Assembly (NCBI RefSeq): GCF_003815715.1
Contig: NZ_CP033922.1
Location: forward strand, 1,315,001-1,379,000
DNA from: Chryseobacterium sp. G0162
GTDB taxonomy: Bacteria > Bacteroidota > Bacteroidia > Flavobacteriales > Weeksellaceae
Direction: 5' to 3'
Length of the DNA stretch: 64,000 nucleotides
Shown one piece after another: positions 1 through 9,047 of the stretch. The notes below the pieces were generated by a model that did not search any database, was not told the origin of the DNA, and saw nothing but the letters and a program-made list of their open reading frames with translations. A program made the position numbers and the translations under genes. Positions within the stretch are counted from its first letter, which is position 1; every line of letters starts with the position of its first letter.

Positions 1-203
1 TCTTTTCCTCCGGGTACTTAGATGTTTCAGTTCTCCGGGTTTGCTCCTCTTACGAGGTGACTGGTCTTCAACCAGCCGGGTTGCCCCATTCGGACATCTG
101 CGGATCAATTCGTGTGTGCCAATCCCCGCAGCTTTTCGCAGCTTACCACGTCCTTCGTCGCCTCTGAAAGCCTAGGCATCCGCCATACGCCCTTAACGAT
201 TTC
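1..203 (-). rRNA. 23S rRNA, 5' end (partial)
   Basis: The reverse complement reads as the conserved 5' domain of 23S rRNA, including the GCGGATGCC and GGCGACGAAGGACGTG stretches. The gene is cut by the window start, so only about 200 nt of the 5' end are present. The 5' boundary near 203 is estimated by alignment from memory to E. coli 23S, where the sequence becomes AT-rich spacer. It is the third structural RNA of the operon 16S, tRNA-Ile, tRNA-Ala, 23S. Confidence 0.95.
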
Positions 204-317
204 TTTCCTAATATTAAATTAGTTCAGTATTTTTTGATAAACTCTCGTCTATCGATATTTTTATAAACTCGGCACTCGAAAGTGCTCGGTTATCTCTTTG
301 TGATGTCTTTACCGTTA

Positions 318-334
318 ATGTCAATGATCTTTAT
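318..334 (-). promoter_or_regulatory. boxA-like element in the 16S-23S spacer
   Basis: A 17-nt string, ATGTCAATGATCTTTAT on the plus strand, occurs here just before 23S and again identically at 2436-2452 in the 16S leader. On the transcript it contains GAUCAUUGACAU, which resembles bacterial boxA (UGCUCUUUAACA type). One copy in the leader and one in the spacer before 23S is the usual placement of rRNA antitermination sites. The identity is seen; the NusB/boxA role is inferred. Confidence 0.5.
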
Positions 335-403
335 CTATTTCTGATCTAATTCGCAAATATTGTTTTTGGCTCTATTTGCTTTTTTAAAATTAAACCATCG
401 ATG

Positions 404-477
404 TGGAGAATAAGGGAGTCGAACCCTTGACCTCCTGCGTGCAAGGCAGGCGCTCTAGCCAGCTGAGCTAATTCCCC
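404..477 (-). tRNA. tRNA-Ala (anticodon TGC)
   Basis: The reverse complement is a 74-nt cloverleaf starting GGGGAATTAGCTCAG and ending ATTCTCCA. The acceptor pairs GGGGAAT with ATTCTCC plus discriminator A, with one G-T pair. The anticodon loop CTTGCAC gives TGC. The CCA end is not encoded. It lies between tRNA-Ile and 23S, the standard rrn spacer position. Confidence 0.97.
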
Positions 478-564
478 CTCTAGTAGACTTCAGATTTTAG
501 ATCTCAGATTACAGACTTTATTGTCTGACATCTGATGTCTTATATCTTCCCGTCTTATAATTAG

Positions 565-638
565 TAGTCTCGGGCAGGCTCGAACTGCCGACCTCTACAT
601 TATCAGTGTAGCGCTCTAACCAGCTGAGCTACGAGACT
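565..638 (-). tRNA. tRNA-Ile (anticodon GAT)
   Basis: The reverse complement is a 74-nt cloverleaf, AGTCTCGTAGCTCAG through GCCCGAGACTA, with a perfect 7-bp acceptor stem and anticodon loop CTGATAA (anticodon GAT). It is the first spacer tRNA after 16S, in the usual Ile-Ala order. CCA is not encoded. Confidence 0.97.
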
Positions 639-851
639 TCATTATTAATTTTAAATTTTAAATTGAAAATTTTAAATGATTCTTTAAATCTAAAATCTAT
701 AATTTATAATCTAAAATCTCTCTATCCCTTTACTAATTTCTAGTGGGTTTTGTATTTTTAATATAATCAACCAAACAAAAAACTAAAGCTTGAACTTTAA
801 GTAAGTTCTGTATCTTGCGATACTAATTTTTTTATCGTCTAACGACGCTCT

Positions 852-2366
<1,515 letters not shown>

Positions 2367-2435
2367 TGTATGTTTGTCTGACTCACTCAAAGTTTTTTAA
2401 CGCTTTAGTTTTTCCTTACTTGGTTGTTATATTGT

Positions 2436-2452
2436 ATGTCAATGATCTTTAT
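2436..2452 (-). promoter_or_regulatory. boxA-like element in the rRNA leader
   Basis: This is the identical 17-nt copy of the spacer element at 318-334. It lies about 70 nt upstream of mature 16S and downstream of all three predicted rRNA promoters, so it would be transcribed in the leader. An antitermination role is inferred from placement and resemblance to boxA. Confidence 0.5.
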
Positions 2453-2511
2453 ATCTTCCGCTTTTCAACGAAGCAATCTTTACTGTCAGTGTCGCTCCGT
2501 ATTTGCGAGTG

Positions 2512-2543
2512 CAAAAGTAAAACTTTATTTTGATTCGACCAAA
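2512..2543 (-). promoter_or_regulatory. rRNA promoter P1 (nearest 16S)
   Basis: The minus strand shows a -7 box TACTTTTG (2519-2512) and a -33 box TTTG (2543-2540) separated by 20 bp. This matches the Bacteroidota sigma-ABfr consensus TTTG-N19/20-TAnnTTTG. It lies about 145 bp upstream of mature 16S. Confidence 0.75.
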
Positions 2544-2639
2544 TGTTTTGAAAGAAAATTTTAAAGTTTTTTTTAAGTAACCTTAATCTCTTTCCTAACC
2601 CTCAATCTCTCTACTCCTGCGCTCCCTTAATTGGGACTG

Positions 2640-2669
2640 CAAAGATACAAACTTTATTTTAACTCGCAA
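2640..2669 (-). promoter_or_regulatory. rRNA promoter P2
   Basis: The minus strand shows a -7 box TATCTTTG (2647-2640) and TTG (2669-2667) with a 19-bp spacer. It is a near-perfect Bacteroidota promoter about 128 bp upstream of P1 and in the same direction. Confidence 0.72.
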
Positions 2670-2788
2670 CTTTTAAATCCTAAAAATTAAAAGTTTTTTT
2701 TTCGTCTGTCTCTTTCGTAGAGTATAATGTTTATGCTTATCTAAAAGCTCTTCTGCGCTTACTGAATCCCTTTCGTTTTTCAGTGGGG

Positions 2789-2819
2789 CAAAGATAGAAA
2801 CTTCATCCATTACCCGCAA
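2789..2819 (-). promoter_or_regulatory. rRNA promoter P3 (most distal)
   Basis: The minus strand shows a -7 box TATCTTTG (2796-2789) and TTG (2819-2817) with a 20-bp spacer. It is the third tandem promoter, about 149 bp upstream of P2. Three strong promoters in series fit an rrn operon. Confidence 0.7.
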
Positions 2820-2990
2820 GTTTATTTAACATAAAATTCATACTCAGGTAATGTTTTACCCTTAAAGCACTGGTACTATGAGAGAAAAATTTTAAACATT
2901 TGTTTGGGGATTGGAGGGAAAGGGTCCAAGGGGATGAAAGTTGGGAAGAAATGGGGGTGTTTTTATATGATATATCATCTATATAATGAT

Positions 2991-3032
2991 GAGTAATGAG
3001 TAATGGGTAATGGGTAATGAGTAATGAGTAAT
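2991..3032. repeat. heptamer array, (GAGTAAT/GGGTAAT)x6
   Basis: Six uninterrupted 7-bp units are present: GAGTAAT twice, GGGTAAT twice, GAGTAAT twice. The same RGTAAT core appears in opposite orientation in the array at 3602-3650. Confidence 0.95.
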
Positions 3033-3094
3033 GGAAGGTATACATGATATATAATACATGGGGTAAGTTTTCAGAATTATTTTGAAATAGGTTT

Positions 3095-3147
3095 GGGCTA
3101 AAGCCAATGGCTGGGCGTTTATTTTATTTGAGTGGGCTAAAGCCCAC
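3095..3147. repeat. REP-like palindromes around GGGCTAAAGCC
   Basis: GGGCTAAAGCC at 3095-3105 and a perfect palindrome GTGGGCTAAAGCCCAC at 3132-3147 occur 37 bp apart. I recall the GTGGGCTAAAGCCCAC motif as a common intergenic repeat in Flavobacteriia; that family assignment is from memory. Confidence 0.7.
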
Positions 3148-3601
3148 TCCTATTGATGGATTTCTGTACGTTGGAAATTATAGATAGAGGTTTATTTTAA
3201 TAATGCGGTGTTGAGATCCTTACAGGATGACAAAAATTGTGCAGAGAAAATAGATAAATAAAGAGACAGGAGGATATGATGGTTATTCTGTAAGATTATT
3301 TTATAGAAAAACGCAGTGTTTTTTTATTTCCCACAGAGGACACGGATTTTCACAGATGATAGTGCTGGTTGTATTGTGAGTAGCTTTCTGGTATATCTAA
3401 TTGAAAGAGCCACTCGATCTTCTTAAAGGAATAGGTAGCTTTTGTGGGAGTTCTTACCGGAATAGAAGATTAAACCTCGCCAATGACAAAGACTTCAGGA
3501 GATGTGATGTATACTTATATATAAGAAGACAGGTTTTTATAAAAAACACATTCTAGTTATTAATAATATGAATGCTTACCTATGCAATAAAACCTATCAT
3601 C

Positions 3602-3650
3602 TATTACTTATTACTTATTACTTATTACTTATTACTTATTACTTATTACT
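3602..3650. repeat. heptamer array, (TATTACT)x7
   Basis: Seven perfect TATTACT units fill 49 bp. On the minus strand the unit rotates to AAGTAAT, so it is the inverted relative of the GAGTAAT array about 600 bp away. Confidence 0.95.
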
Positions 3651-3663
3651 TATAATATATGCC

Positions 3664-3781
3664 TACTACCCTAGCCCCGATAGTAACGGTTACCCCGCAA
3701 CAGGGTGTGGAGAGGTGGAGGGTTAGAGCCTTGGAGGGTAAAGGCGTGAGGAGTAAGAGTGGATAGCGGGAAATAGCTCCG
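3664..3781 (+). repeat. purine-rich intergenic element of the CCCCGATAG ... GCGGGAAATAGCTCC type
   Basis: The element is GC-richer than its surroundings, starting near ctagccccgatagtaacgg and ending gatagcgggaaatagctcc, with a G/A-rich middle (gtggagaggtggagggtt). I recall elements with these ends as frequent intergenic sequences in Chryseobacterium and relatives. No ORF covers it. The function is unknown and could be a structured RNA or a mobile repeat. Confidence 0.45.
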
Positions 3782-3911
3782 GAATAAATTGAATGAAGTA
3801 AACACTGTTACTATCCTAATTATATAAGTCTTCTTTTGTCTGATTCATCTGTTCAACTATAATAATAGATGCAATAGTCATAAAAGCGGATTATATTTTT
3901 TTTTGATTGCT

Positions 3912-3919
3912 TACATTTG
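3912..3919 (+). promoter_or_regulatory. -7 box of the M16 peptidase promoter
   Basis: TACATTTG matches TAnnTTTG and lies 28 bp upstream of the chosen ATG. No TTG sits at the ideal -33 distance, so the match is partial. Confidence 0.5.
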
Positions 3920-3947
3920 TACCACATTCTTATTATATTAGGATGAA

Positions 3948-6827
3948 ATGACTTCATATATGACAGACAGAAAATATAAAGAAACGGTTCATACAGATAC
4001 AAACCACTACGAATATACTACGGTAACCCACGATAAAAATAACGTAAGAATCTACACTTTGAAGAACGGGCTGAAGGTTTTCCTTGCCCAAAACTTTGAT
4101 GCCCCAAGGATACAGACTTTTATTCCGGTAAGAACAGGTAGTAATAATGACCCTGCAGATAATACCGGGCTTGCTCATTATCTTGAACACATGATGTTTA
4201 AAGGAACTTCCAGGATAGGAACTCAAAACTGGGCCAAAGAAAAGGAGCTTCTGGACCAAATCTCTGCACTTTATGAGGATCATAAAGCTGAACAGGATCC
4301 TGAAAAGAAAAAAGATATTTACAAAAAGATAGACGAAGTTTCTCAGGAAGCAAGCCAGTATGCTATTGCCAATGAATATGACAAGGCTATTTCCTCATTG
4401 GGAGCTACGGGAACGAATGCTCATACCTGGTTTGATGAGACGGTGTATAAAAACAATATTCCAAATAATGAACTGGAAAAATGGTTAAAAATAGAAAAGG
4501 AAAGATTTTCTGAGATTGTTCTCCGCCTCTTCCATACAGAACTAGAGTCTGTTTATGAGGAATTCAACAGGGCTCAGGATAATGATACGAGATTGGTTAA
4601 CTATGAACTGATGTCGGCTCTATTTCCGACCCATCCTAACGGGCAGCAAACTACACTGGGCAAACCTGAACATTTGAAAAATCCTTCTATGAAGGCTATT
4701 CATAAGTATTTTGATGAATACTATGTTCCTAATAATTATGCTATGGTATTGGTTGGGGATTTTGATTTCGAAGAGACGATTCAGTTGGTAGACCAATATT
4801 TTGGGACTATTCCTTATAGAGAGCTTCCGAAAAAGACCCCGATTATTGAACAACCCATTACAGAAGTTGTTGAAAGAACGGTGAAAAGTCCTACTACTCC
4901 AAGGGTTCAGTTGGCCTGGAGAACGGATAGTTATGGAACCAGAAATGCGATGCTTGCTGATATTGTTGTGAATATTCTGAGTAACAGAGGGGAAGCCGGT
5001 TTATTGGACCTTCATATCAATCAGACTCAGAAAATGCTTTGGGCACAGGCATTTTCCGTGGGATTAAAACAATACGGTTATTTTTCTATTGTTGCTGTTC
5101 CGAAAGAGACCCAAACATTGCAAGAAGCAACGAATATGGTTCTGGAGGAAATTGAACTTATCAAGAAGGGAGATTTTCCGGAATGGATGCTTCCGGCGAT
5201 CATTAATGATTTTAAGCTTCAGAGAATGAAAGGACTTGAAACGGCAGAAGGCTTAGCCACTACCCTATACGATATTTACATAAAGGGGATAAGCTGGGAG
5301 CAGGAGTTGAATGAAATGGAAGAGTATGAAAGTTTCACTAAGGAAGACATTATCAGTTTTGCTAATGATTTCTTTAAAAACAATTATGTTGTTATTAATA
5401 AAGAAAAAGGAGTTAATGATAAGCTACTTAGAGTGGACAATCCAGGAATTACTCCTGTTAAGATTAACCGTGATGCACAATCTGAGTTTTTAAAGGAGAT
5501 CTTAGCTGATAAAACAGAAGATATTAAACCTGAATTCGTTGATTATCAAAAAGAAATCGCAACTGACGAAATCAAAGGGAAGAAATTAAATTTTGTAAAG
5601 AATAAGTACAACGATATTGCTCAGGTTCATTTTATTTTTCCTTTTGGAAGTGATCATGATCGTGAACTGGGAATTTCCACTCAACTTCTTCAGTATTTAG
5701 GGACAGATGAGTTTTCTCCTGAGGATTTGAAAAAGGAGTTTTTCAAAATTGGAATCAGCAATGATTTTAAAACAAGCAATAATCAGTTATTAATCTCCCT
5801 GAGCGGATTGGAGGAAAATATTGAAAAAGGAATTTCACTTCTTCAGCAATGGATGTACCGTGTACAGCCGGATCAGGAGATCTACAATCAATTTGTAGGA
5901 ACCGTACTGGAAAACCGTCAGGCTATGAAGAAAGATAAAAACCGTATCATGACAGCTCTTACTAATTATACCAAATTAGGAAGCGCTTCTCGTTTTACGG
6001 ACATTATTTCTAAGGAGGAGCTTGAAAGCAGTAAGGCTGAAGTATTTACTGACCGAATGAAACAGCTGTTCAAATATCCTTACCAGATTTTCTTTTATGG
6101 AAAAGATTTTGAAGCATTCAAGGGATATATTGGTGAATACACAGAAACGGAGAGTCTTCAGATTCCTGAGCCAAAACAATATCCAGAACCTGCTACCGGA
6201 GGAAATGTATATTTTATTGATTATGATATGGTTCAGATGGAAATGAGTAAAGTAGGTAAGGGAAATATGGTTAATCCTGCTTATTTTGGAAAGATGAATG
6301 TTTTCAATGAATATTTTGGTCGGGGATTATCTTCCATTGTTTTCCAGGAGATTCGTGAGAGTAAAAGTTTAGCCTATTCCGCCTATGTTTCTTATTCAGC
6401 CAATGCTGAATTAAATCATCCGGATTATGTTACCACTTATATCGGAACACAACCGGACAAATTGATGATTGCTGTTGACACAATGGATGAGCTGATGAAT
6501 GAGCTTCCTGAGGTTACCATCCAGTTTGAAAATGCTAAAAATGCGGCTTTAAAACAGATCGCTTCTACCAGAGTTACCAGAGGCAATATCTTCTTCAACA
6601 CTTTAAGATTGAAGAAGCTGGGGATTGATCATGATTTCAGAAAAGATATCTTTAATCAGATCCAGGTATTGAAATTTGAAGATATCAGAGAGTTTTATCA
6701 CTCGGAAATTCAATCCGTAGATTTTAATACAGCTATTATCGGTAAAAAAGAAAACCTGAATATGGAAGCTGTAAGTAAAATGGGAACCTTTACAGAAGTA
6801 AGTCTGAAAGATATTTTCGGACATTAA
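3948..6827 (+). CDS. M16 family (insulinase/pitrilysin-like) zinc metallopeptidase
   Basis: The 959-residue protein has the inverted zinc motif HYLEH at residues 77-81 (HxxEH), followed by acidic residues in the helix around TELESVYEEFNR that would supply the third zinc ligand. The length fits a full-length pitrilysin with N-terminal catalytic and C-terminal inactive halves, and AYSAYVSYS near residue 820 resembles the second half. No signal peptide is seen, so it may be cytoplasmic. It probably degrades small peptides. The start at 3948 is chosen because a TACATTTG -7 box ends 28 bp upstream; an ATG at 3960 is an alternative. The gene is monocistronic and ends at a strong bidirectional hairpin. 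Confidence 0.93.
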   Translation: MTSYMTDRKYKETVHTDTNHYEYTTVTHDKNNVRIYTLKNGLKVFLAQNFDAPRIQTFIPVRTGSNNDPADNTGLAHYLEHMMFKGTSRIGTQNWAKEKELLDQISALYEDHKAEQDPEKKKDIYKKIDEVSQEASQYAIANEYDKAISSLGATGTNAHTWFDETVYKNNIPNNELEKWLKIEKERFSEIVLRLFHTELESVYEEFNRAQDNDTRLVNYELMSALFPTHPNGQQTTLGKPEHLKNPSMKAIHKYFDEYYVPNNYAMVLVGDFDFEETIQLVDQYFGTIPYRELPKKTPIIEQPITEVVERTVKSPTTPRVQLAWRTDSYGTRNAMLADIVVNILSNRGEAGLLDLHINQTQKMLWAQAFSVGLKQYGYFSIVAVPKETQTLQEATNMVLEEIELIKKGDFPEWMLPAIINDFKLQRMKGLETAEGLATTLYDIYIKGISWEQELNEMEEYESFTKEDIISFANDFFKNNYVVINKEKGVNDKLLRVDNPGITPVKINRDAQSEFLKEILADKTEDIKPEFVDYQKEIATDEIKGKKLNFVKNKYNDIAQVHFIFPFGSDHDRELGISTQLLQYLGTDEFSPEDLKKEFFKIGISNDFKTSNNQLLISLSGLEENIEKGISLLQQWMYRVQPDQEIYNQFVGTVLENRQAMKKDKNRIMTALTNYTKLGSASRFTDIISKEELESSKAEVFTDRMKQLFKYPYQIFFYGKDFEAFKGYIGEYTETESLQIPEPKQYPEPATGGNVYFIDYDMVQMEMSKVGKGNMVNPAYFGKMNVFNEYFGRGLSSIVFQEIRESKSLAYSAYVSYSANAELNHPDYVTTYIGTQPDKLMIAVDTMDELMNELPEVTIQFENAKNAALKQIASTRVTRGNIFFNTLRLKKLGIDHDFRKDIFNQIQVLKFEDIREFYHSEIQSVDFNTAIIGKKENLNMEAVSKMGTFTEVSLKDIFGH

Positions 6828-6836
6828 AAATAAAAG

Positions 6837-6871
6837 AGCCGCTCCATATCTTTATCGGGCGGCTTTTTTTA
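6837..6871 (+). terminator. rho-independent terminator after the M16 gene
   Basis: AGCCGC (6837-6842) pairs with GCGGCT (6859-6864) and is followed by T7. It lies between convergent genes, so it may act in both directions. Confidence 0.85.
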
Positions 6872-6895
6872 TGTTGTACTTACTCAGTTCATTCC

Positions 6896-7981
6896 TTATG
6901 TCATCATACAATCTCCATCTCCATCTTGCAAGTGAGGATTAAAATCTTTTGGAAGGCTTTGTAGTAATTCTTGACGAAAAAGATAATCGCGTTTGAAATC
7001 CTTTTCATAGATTCTGGACAATGATCTAGACTTCTTTATTTTCTCATTAAGTGTTTCATTGTAAACGGTCATCATTTTTACCTTATTTTGAATGATAAAA
7101 ATGTTTAAAAACTGAATAAACTTATGAATACTTGAATTTCCGTTTGAAAAAATATAAGGAATTCTAAGATGACCATCCCGTAAAAGCAATAATGATACGG
7201 TTTCCAGATTACCTTGTTTGTCATATACCTTAACCCAAACATATTTAAAAACCTCAGCATAGCTGGAAAAGAAATAGTTATCATCTCTTTTTCTACCTTC
7301 CAAAATCCATGGATTTGTTGTAAAATAATTTATTTCATCTACCGTTCGCTGACCATGATATGAGGAGGCAAAATTTTTGATTTCTGTATCCATCTGATTC
7401 AATACTTCAAATCTGAACTTCGGCTTCCCTGTTCCTATATTTTTTATTCCAATCAGAGTATTTACTATAGTATCTGAAAGATGCAAAAGAGGCCTGAAAT
7501 TCTTTATCCATGTTTTTTTTCCTGAAAGAACCGTTGCTGAATCTAGTCTGAAATAATATCGCTTCCCGTTTTTAGGAAAAAAACTCTCAACGCTTCCTAT
7601 ATGATGAAAGAAAACCTCAGCTTCTTTTGTAAATTCTGCCATGATAACATGATTATTGTACTCATCCAAAGCCTTTTGCAGAAGTGCTTTTGCTACTTTC
7701 TTCCCTCTGAACTCATTGCTTACGTACAATGTACTTAACCAGGCAAACCTGATGGCTTTTCCTTCAATTTCAAAAAAATCCGGGAGACACCCCATATATC
7801 CAGCTAATCTTCCTTCATAAAAGGCAAGAATAAGGAGTGTCTGCTCTTCAGTTGCTTTTGGGTTATGGATGTGTGACATCGCACGATGTTCCGTAATGGG
7901 AAGAAAATCATACTGCCTGAATTCACCGGATGATACAAAATCTTCAAGTTCTTTTTTATTAAATGTCTTCAGCTGTATCAT
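6896..7981 (-). CDS. GNAT-family N-acetyltransferase
   Basis: The 361-residue protein has an N-terminal GNAT fold. It shows the acetyl-CoA binding loop region ending NEFRGKKVAKALL (about residues 89-101), the R-G-x-x-x-A pattern of motif A, after the strand FAWLSTLYVS. The C-terminal 200 residues are not recognised. Its ATG overlaps the stop of the upstream deacetylase by 4 bp (ATGA), so the two are co-translated. The pairing with a NodB deacetylase suggests modification of a cell-surface glycan or sugar intermediate, which is inference. Confidence 0.8.
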   Translation of the reverse strand: MIQLKTFNKKELEDFVSSGEFRQYDFLPITEHRAMSHIHNPKATEEQTLLILAFYEGRLAGYMGCLPDFFEIEGKAIRFAWLSTLYVSNEFRGKKVAKALLQKALDEYNNHVIMAEFTKEAEVFFHHIGSVESFFPKNGKRYYFRLDSATVLSGKKTWIKNFRPLLHLSDTIVNTLIGIKNIGTGKPKFRFEVLNQMDTEIKNFASSYHGQRTVDEINYFTTNPWILEGRKRDDNYFFSSYAEVFKYVWVKVYDKQGNLETVSLLLLRDGHLRIPYIFSNGNSSIHKFIQFLNIFIIQNKVKMMTVYNETLNEKIKKSRSLSRIYEKDFKRDYLFRQELLQSLPKDFNPHLQDGDGDCMMT

Positions 7982-8979
7982 CTTCTAACAATAGTATTTT
8001 TATTCATCAGCTTTTTCAACTTAAAATAAGCGATTTCTTTTTTGAGGATTCTTTCTGCACTTTCGCCTGTTTCCATTGGAATTCTCTGGTAATTCCTTTT
8101 TATACTGTCTAGTTTAATTCCTGCTGCCCCAAAACTACAATACATTTCTTTGTTTGTAAAAAGCGCCTCAAAGAAATCATTTTTCACTCCGAAATCGGTA
8201 AAAGGAAAGGCAAAACTTTCATACAGGAAGTCATTTTCTTTTAAATACACAAAAGTTTTATCTATTGATTCTATCTGTTGCTCCAGAGATAAATTTCCGA
8301 ATTTCGGATGATCCCAGCTATGAGATGATATTCCAAAGCCTCTATTTGTAAGATTTTTTAATTCCTCCGTGTCTAGATAAGGCTTGTGTTCTTTTAAATA
8401 GGACTTAAAATCAACTTCTAACTTTTCAGCAAGCGAATCCAGAATGGCTTTTTCCTGGTAAGTGATTTTTAGAATCTCGTTTTTCAATGTTTCTGTTTCA
8501 GCATTACCGTTGAGTGAAAGAATACTGCTTATCTCAGGATGTACAGATTTCTTGTTTTCTAAAACATCGATAAGCAGACTGCTTTTACACCTGAACATGA
8601 TTTCTTTATTGTCAATGAAAGCCGGATTTATAAAATTGCAGGCGTAAATTCCTTTACGTTCTAATATAGGAGCAACTATTTCATAAAATTCTCTGAGACC
8701 ATCATCAAAGGTAAGTAAAGCGATCTTTTTTTGAGGTTTGAAATTTCCTGAAGTAAAATCTTTGAATTCTTGCCAGTTTACCCATTGAAAATGTTTTGAA
8801 AGGCAGTCAATATCTGCTTCAAACTGTCTGGTATTCTTGTATTGAATCACATGTCTGATATGGGGAAGCTTTTCATCGGAAACACAATGATAAACAGGTA
8901 AACAGTAATCCAACGGAAAAGACTTTCCGAAATGATCTGTTTCAAAAGCAGTAAATAGATTAATGATCTGATCTTTCAT
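7978..8979 (-). CDS. polysaccharide deacetylase family protein (NodB-like)
   Basis: The 333-residue protein carries NodB motif 1 TFDDG (residues 90-94) with the catalytic and metal-binding Asp pair, and motif 2 HSWDH (His220 and His224) for zinc ligation. The family removes N- or O-acetyl groups from glycans. No signal peptide is evident, which is unusual for a peptidoglycan deacetylase and would fit action on a cytoplasmic or lipid-linked glycan. A spacer of about 120 residues separates the two motifs. It is the first gene of a two-gene operon with the GNAT gene, which overlaps it by 4 bp. Confidence 0.88.
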   Translation of the reverse strand: MKDQIINLFTAFETDHFGKSFPLDYCLPVYHCVSDEKLPHIRHVIQYKNTRQFEADIDCLSKHFQWVNWQEFKDFTSGNFKPQKKIALLTFDDGLREFYEIVAPILERKGIYACNFINPAFIDNKEIMFRCKSSLLIDVLENKKSVHPEISSILSLNGNAETETLKNEILKITYQEKAILDSLAEKLEVDFKSYLKEHKPYLDTEELKNLTNRGFGISSHSWDHPKFGNLSLEQQIESIDKTFVYLKENDFLYESFAFPFTDFGVKNDFFEALFTNKEMYCSFGAAGIKLDSIKRNYQRIPMETGESAERILKKEIAYFKLKKLMNKNTIVRR

Positions 8980-8990
8980 CCTAAAAATAA

Positions 8991-9027
8991 AAAGAATCTA
9001 TTCGAAATAAATTCAAATAGATTCTTT
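8991..9027 (-). terminator. hairpin terminator after the S46 peptidase gene
   Basis: AAAGAATCTATT (8991-9002) and AATAGATTCTTT (9016-9027) form a perfect 12-bp stem. On the minus strand it is followed by a T-rich tract. Confidence 0.75.
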
Positions 9028-9047
9028 AAAGGTATAACTTTTTAAAA

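Larger units (their letters stand above)
2820..3911. other. noncoding, repeat-rich region between rrn and M16 peptidase
   Basis: No convincing gene is seen in this stretch of about 1.1 kb. It holds two heptamer arrays (2991-3032 and 3602-3650), palindromic GGGCTAAAGCC elements (3095-3147), a segment around 3330-3355 resembling the cacagaggacacggatt type of dispersed Bacteroidota repeat, and a purine-rich element (3664-3781). Short ORFs here are low-complexity and unsupported. Confidence 0.7.

Noticed and set aside
2991..3650. Heptamer arrays as a CRISPR array
   Set aside because: The units are 7 bp with no spacers, and no cas genes are nearby.
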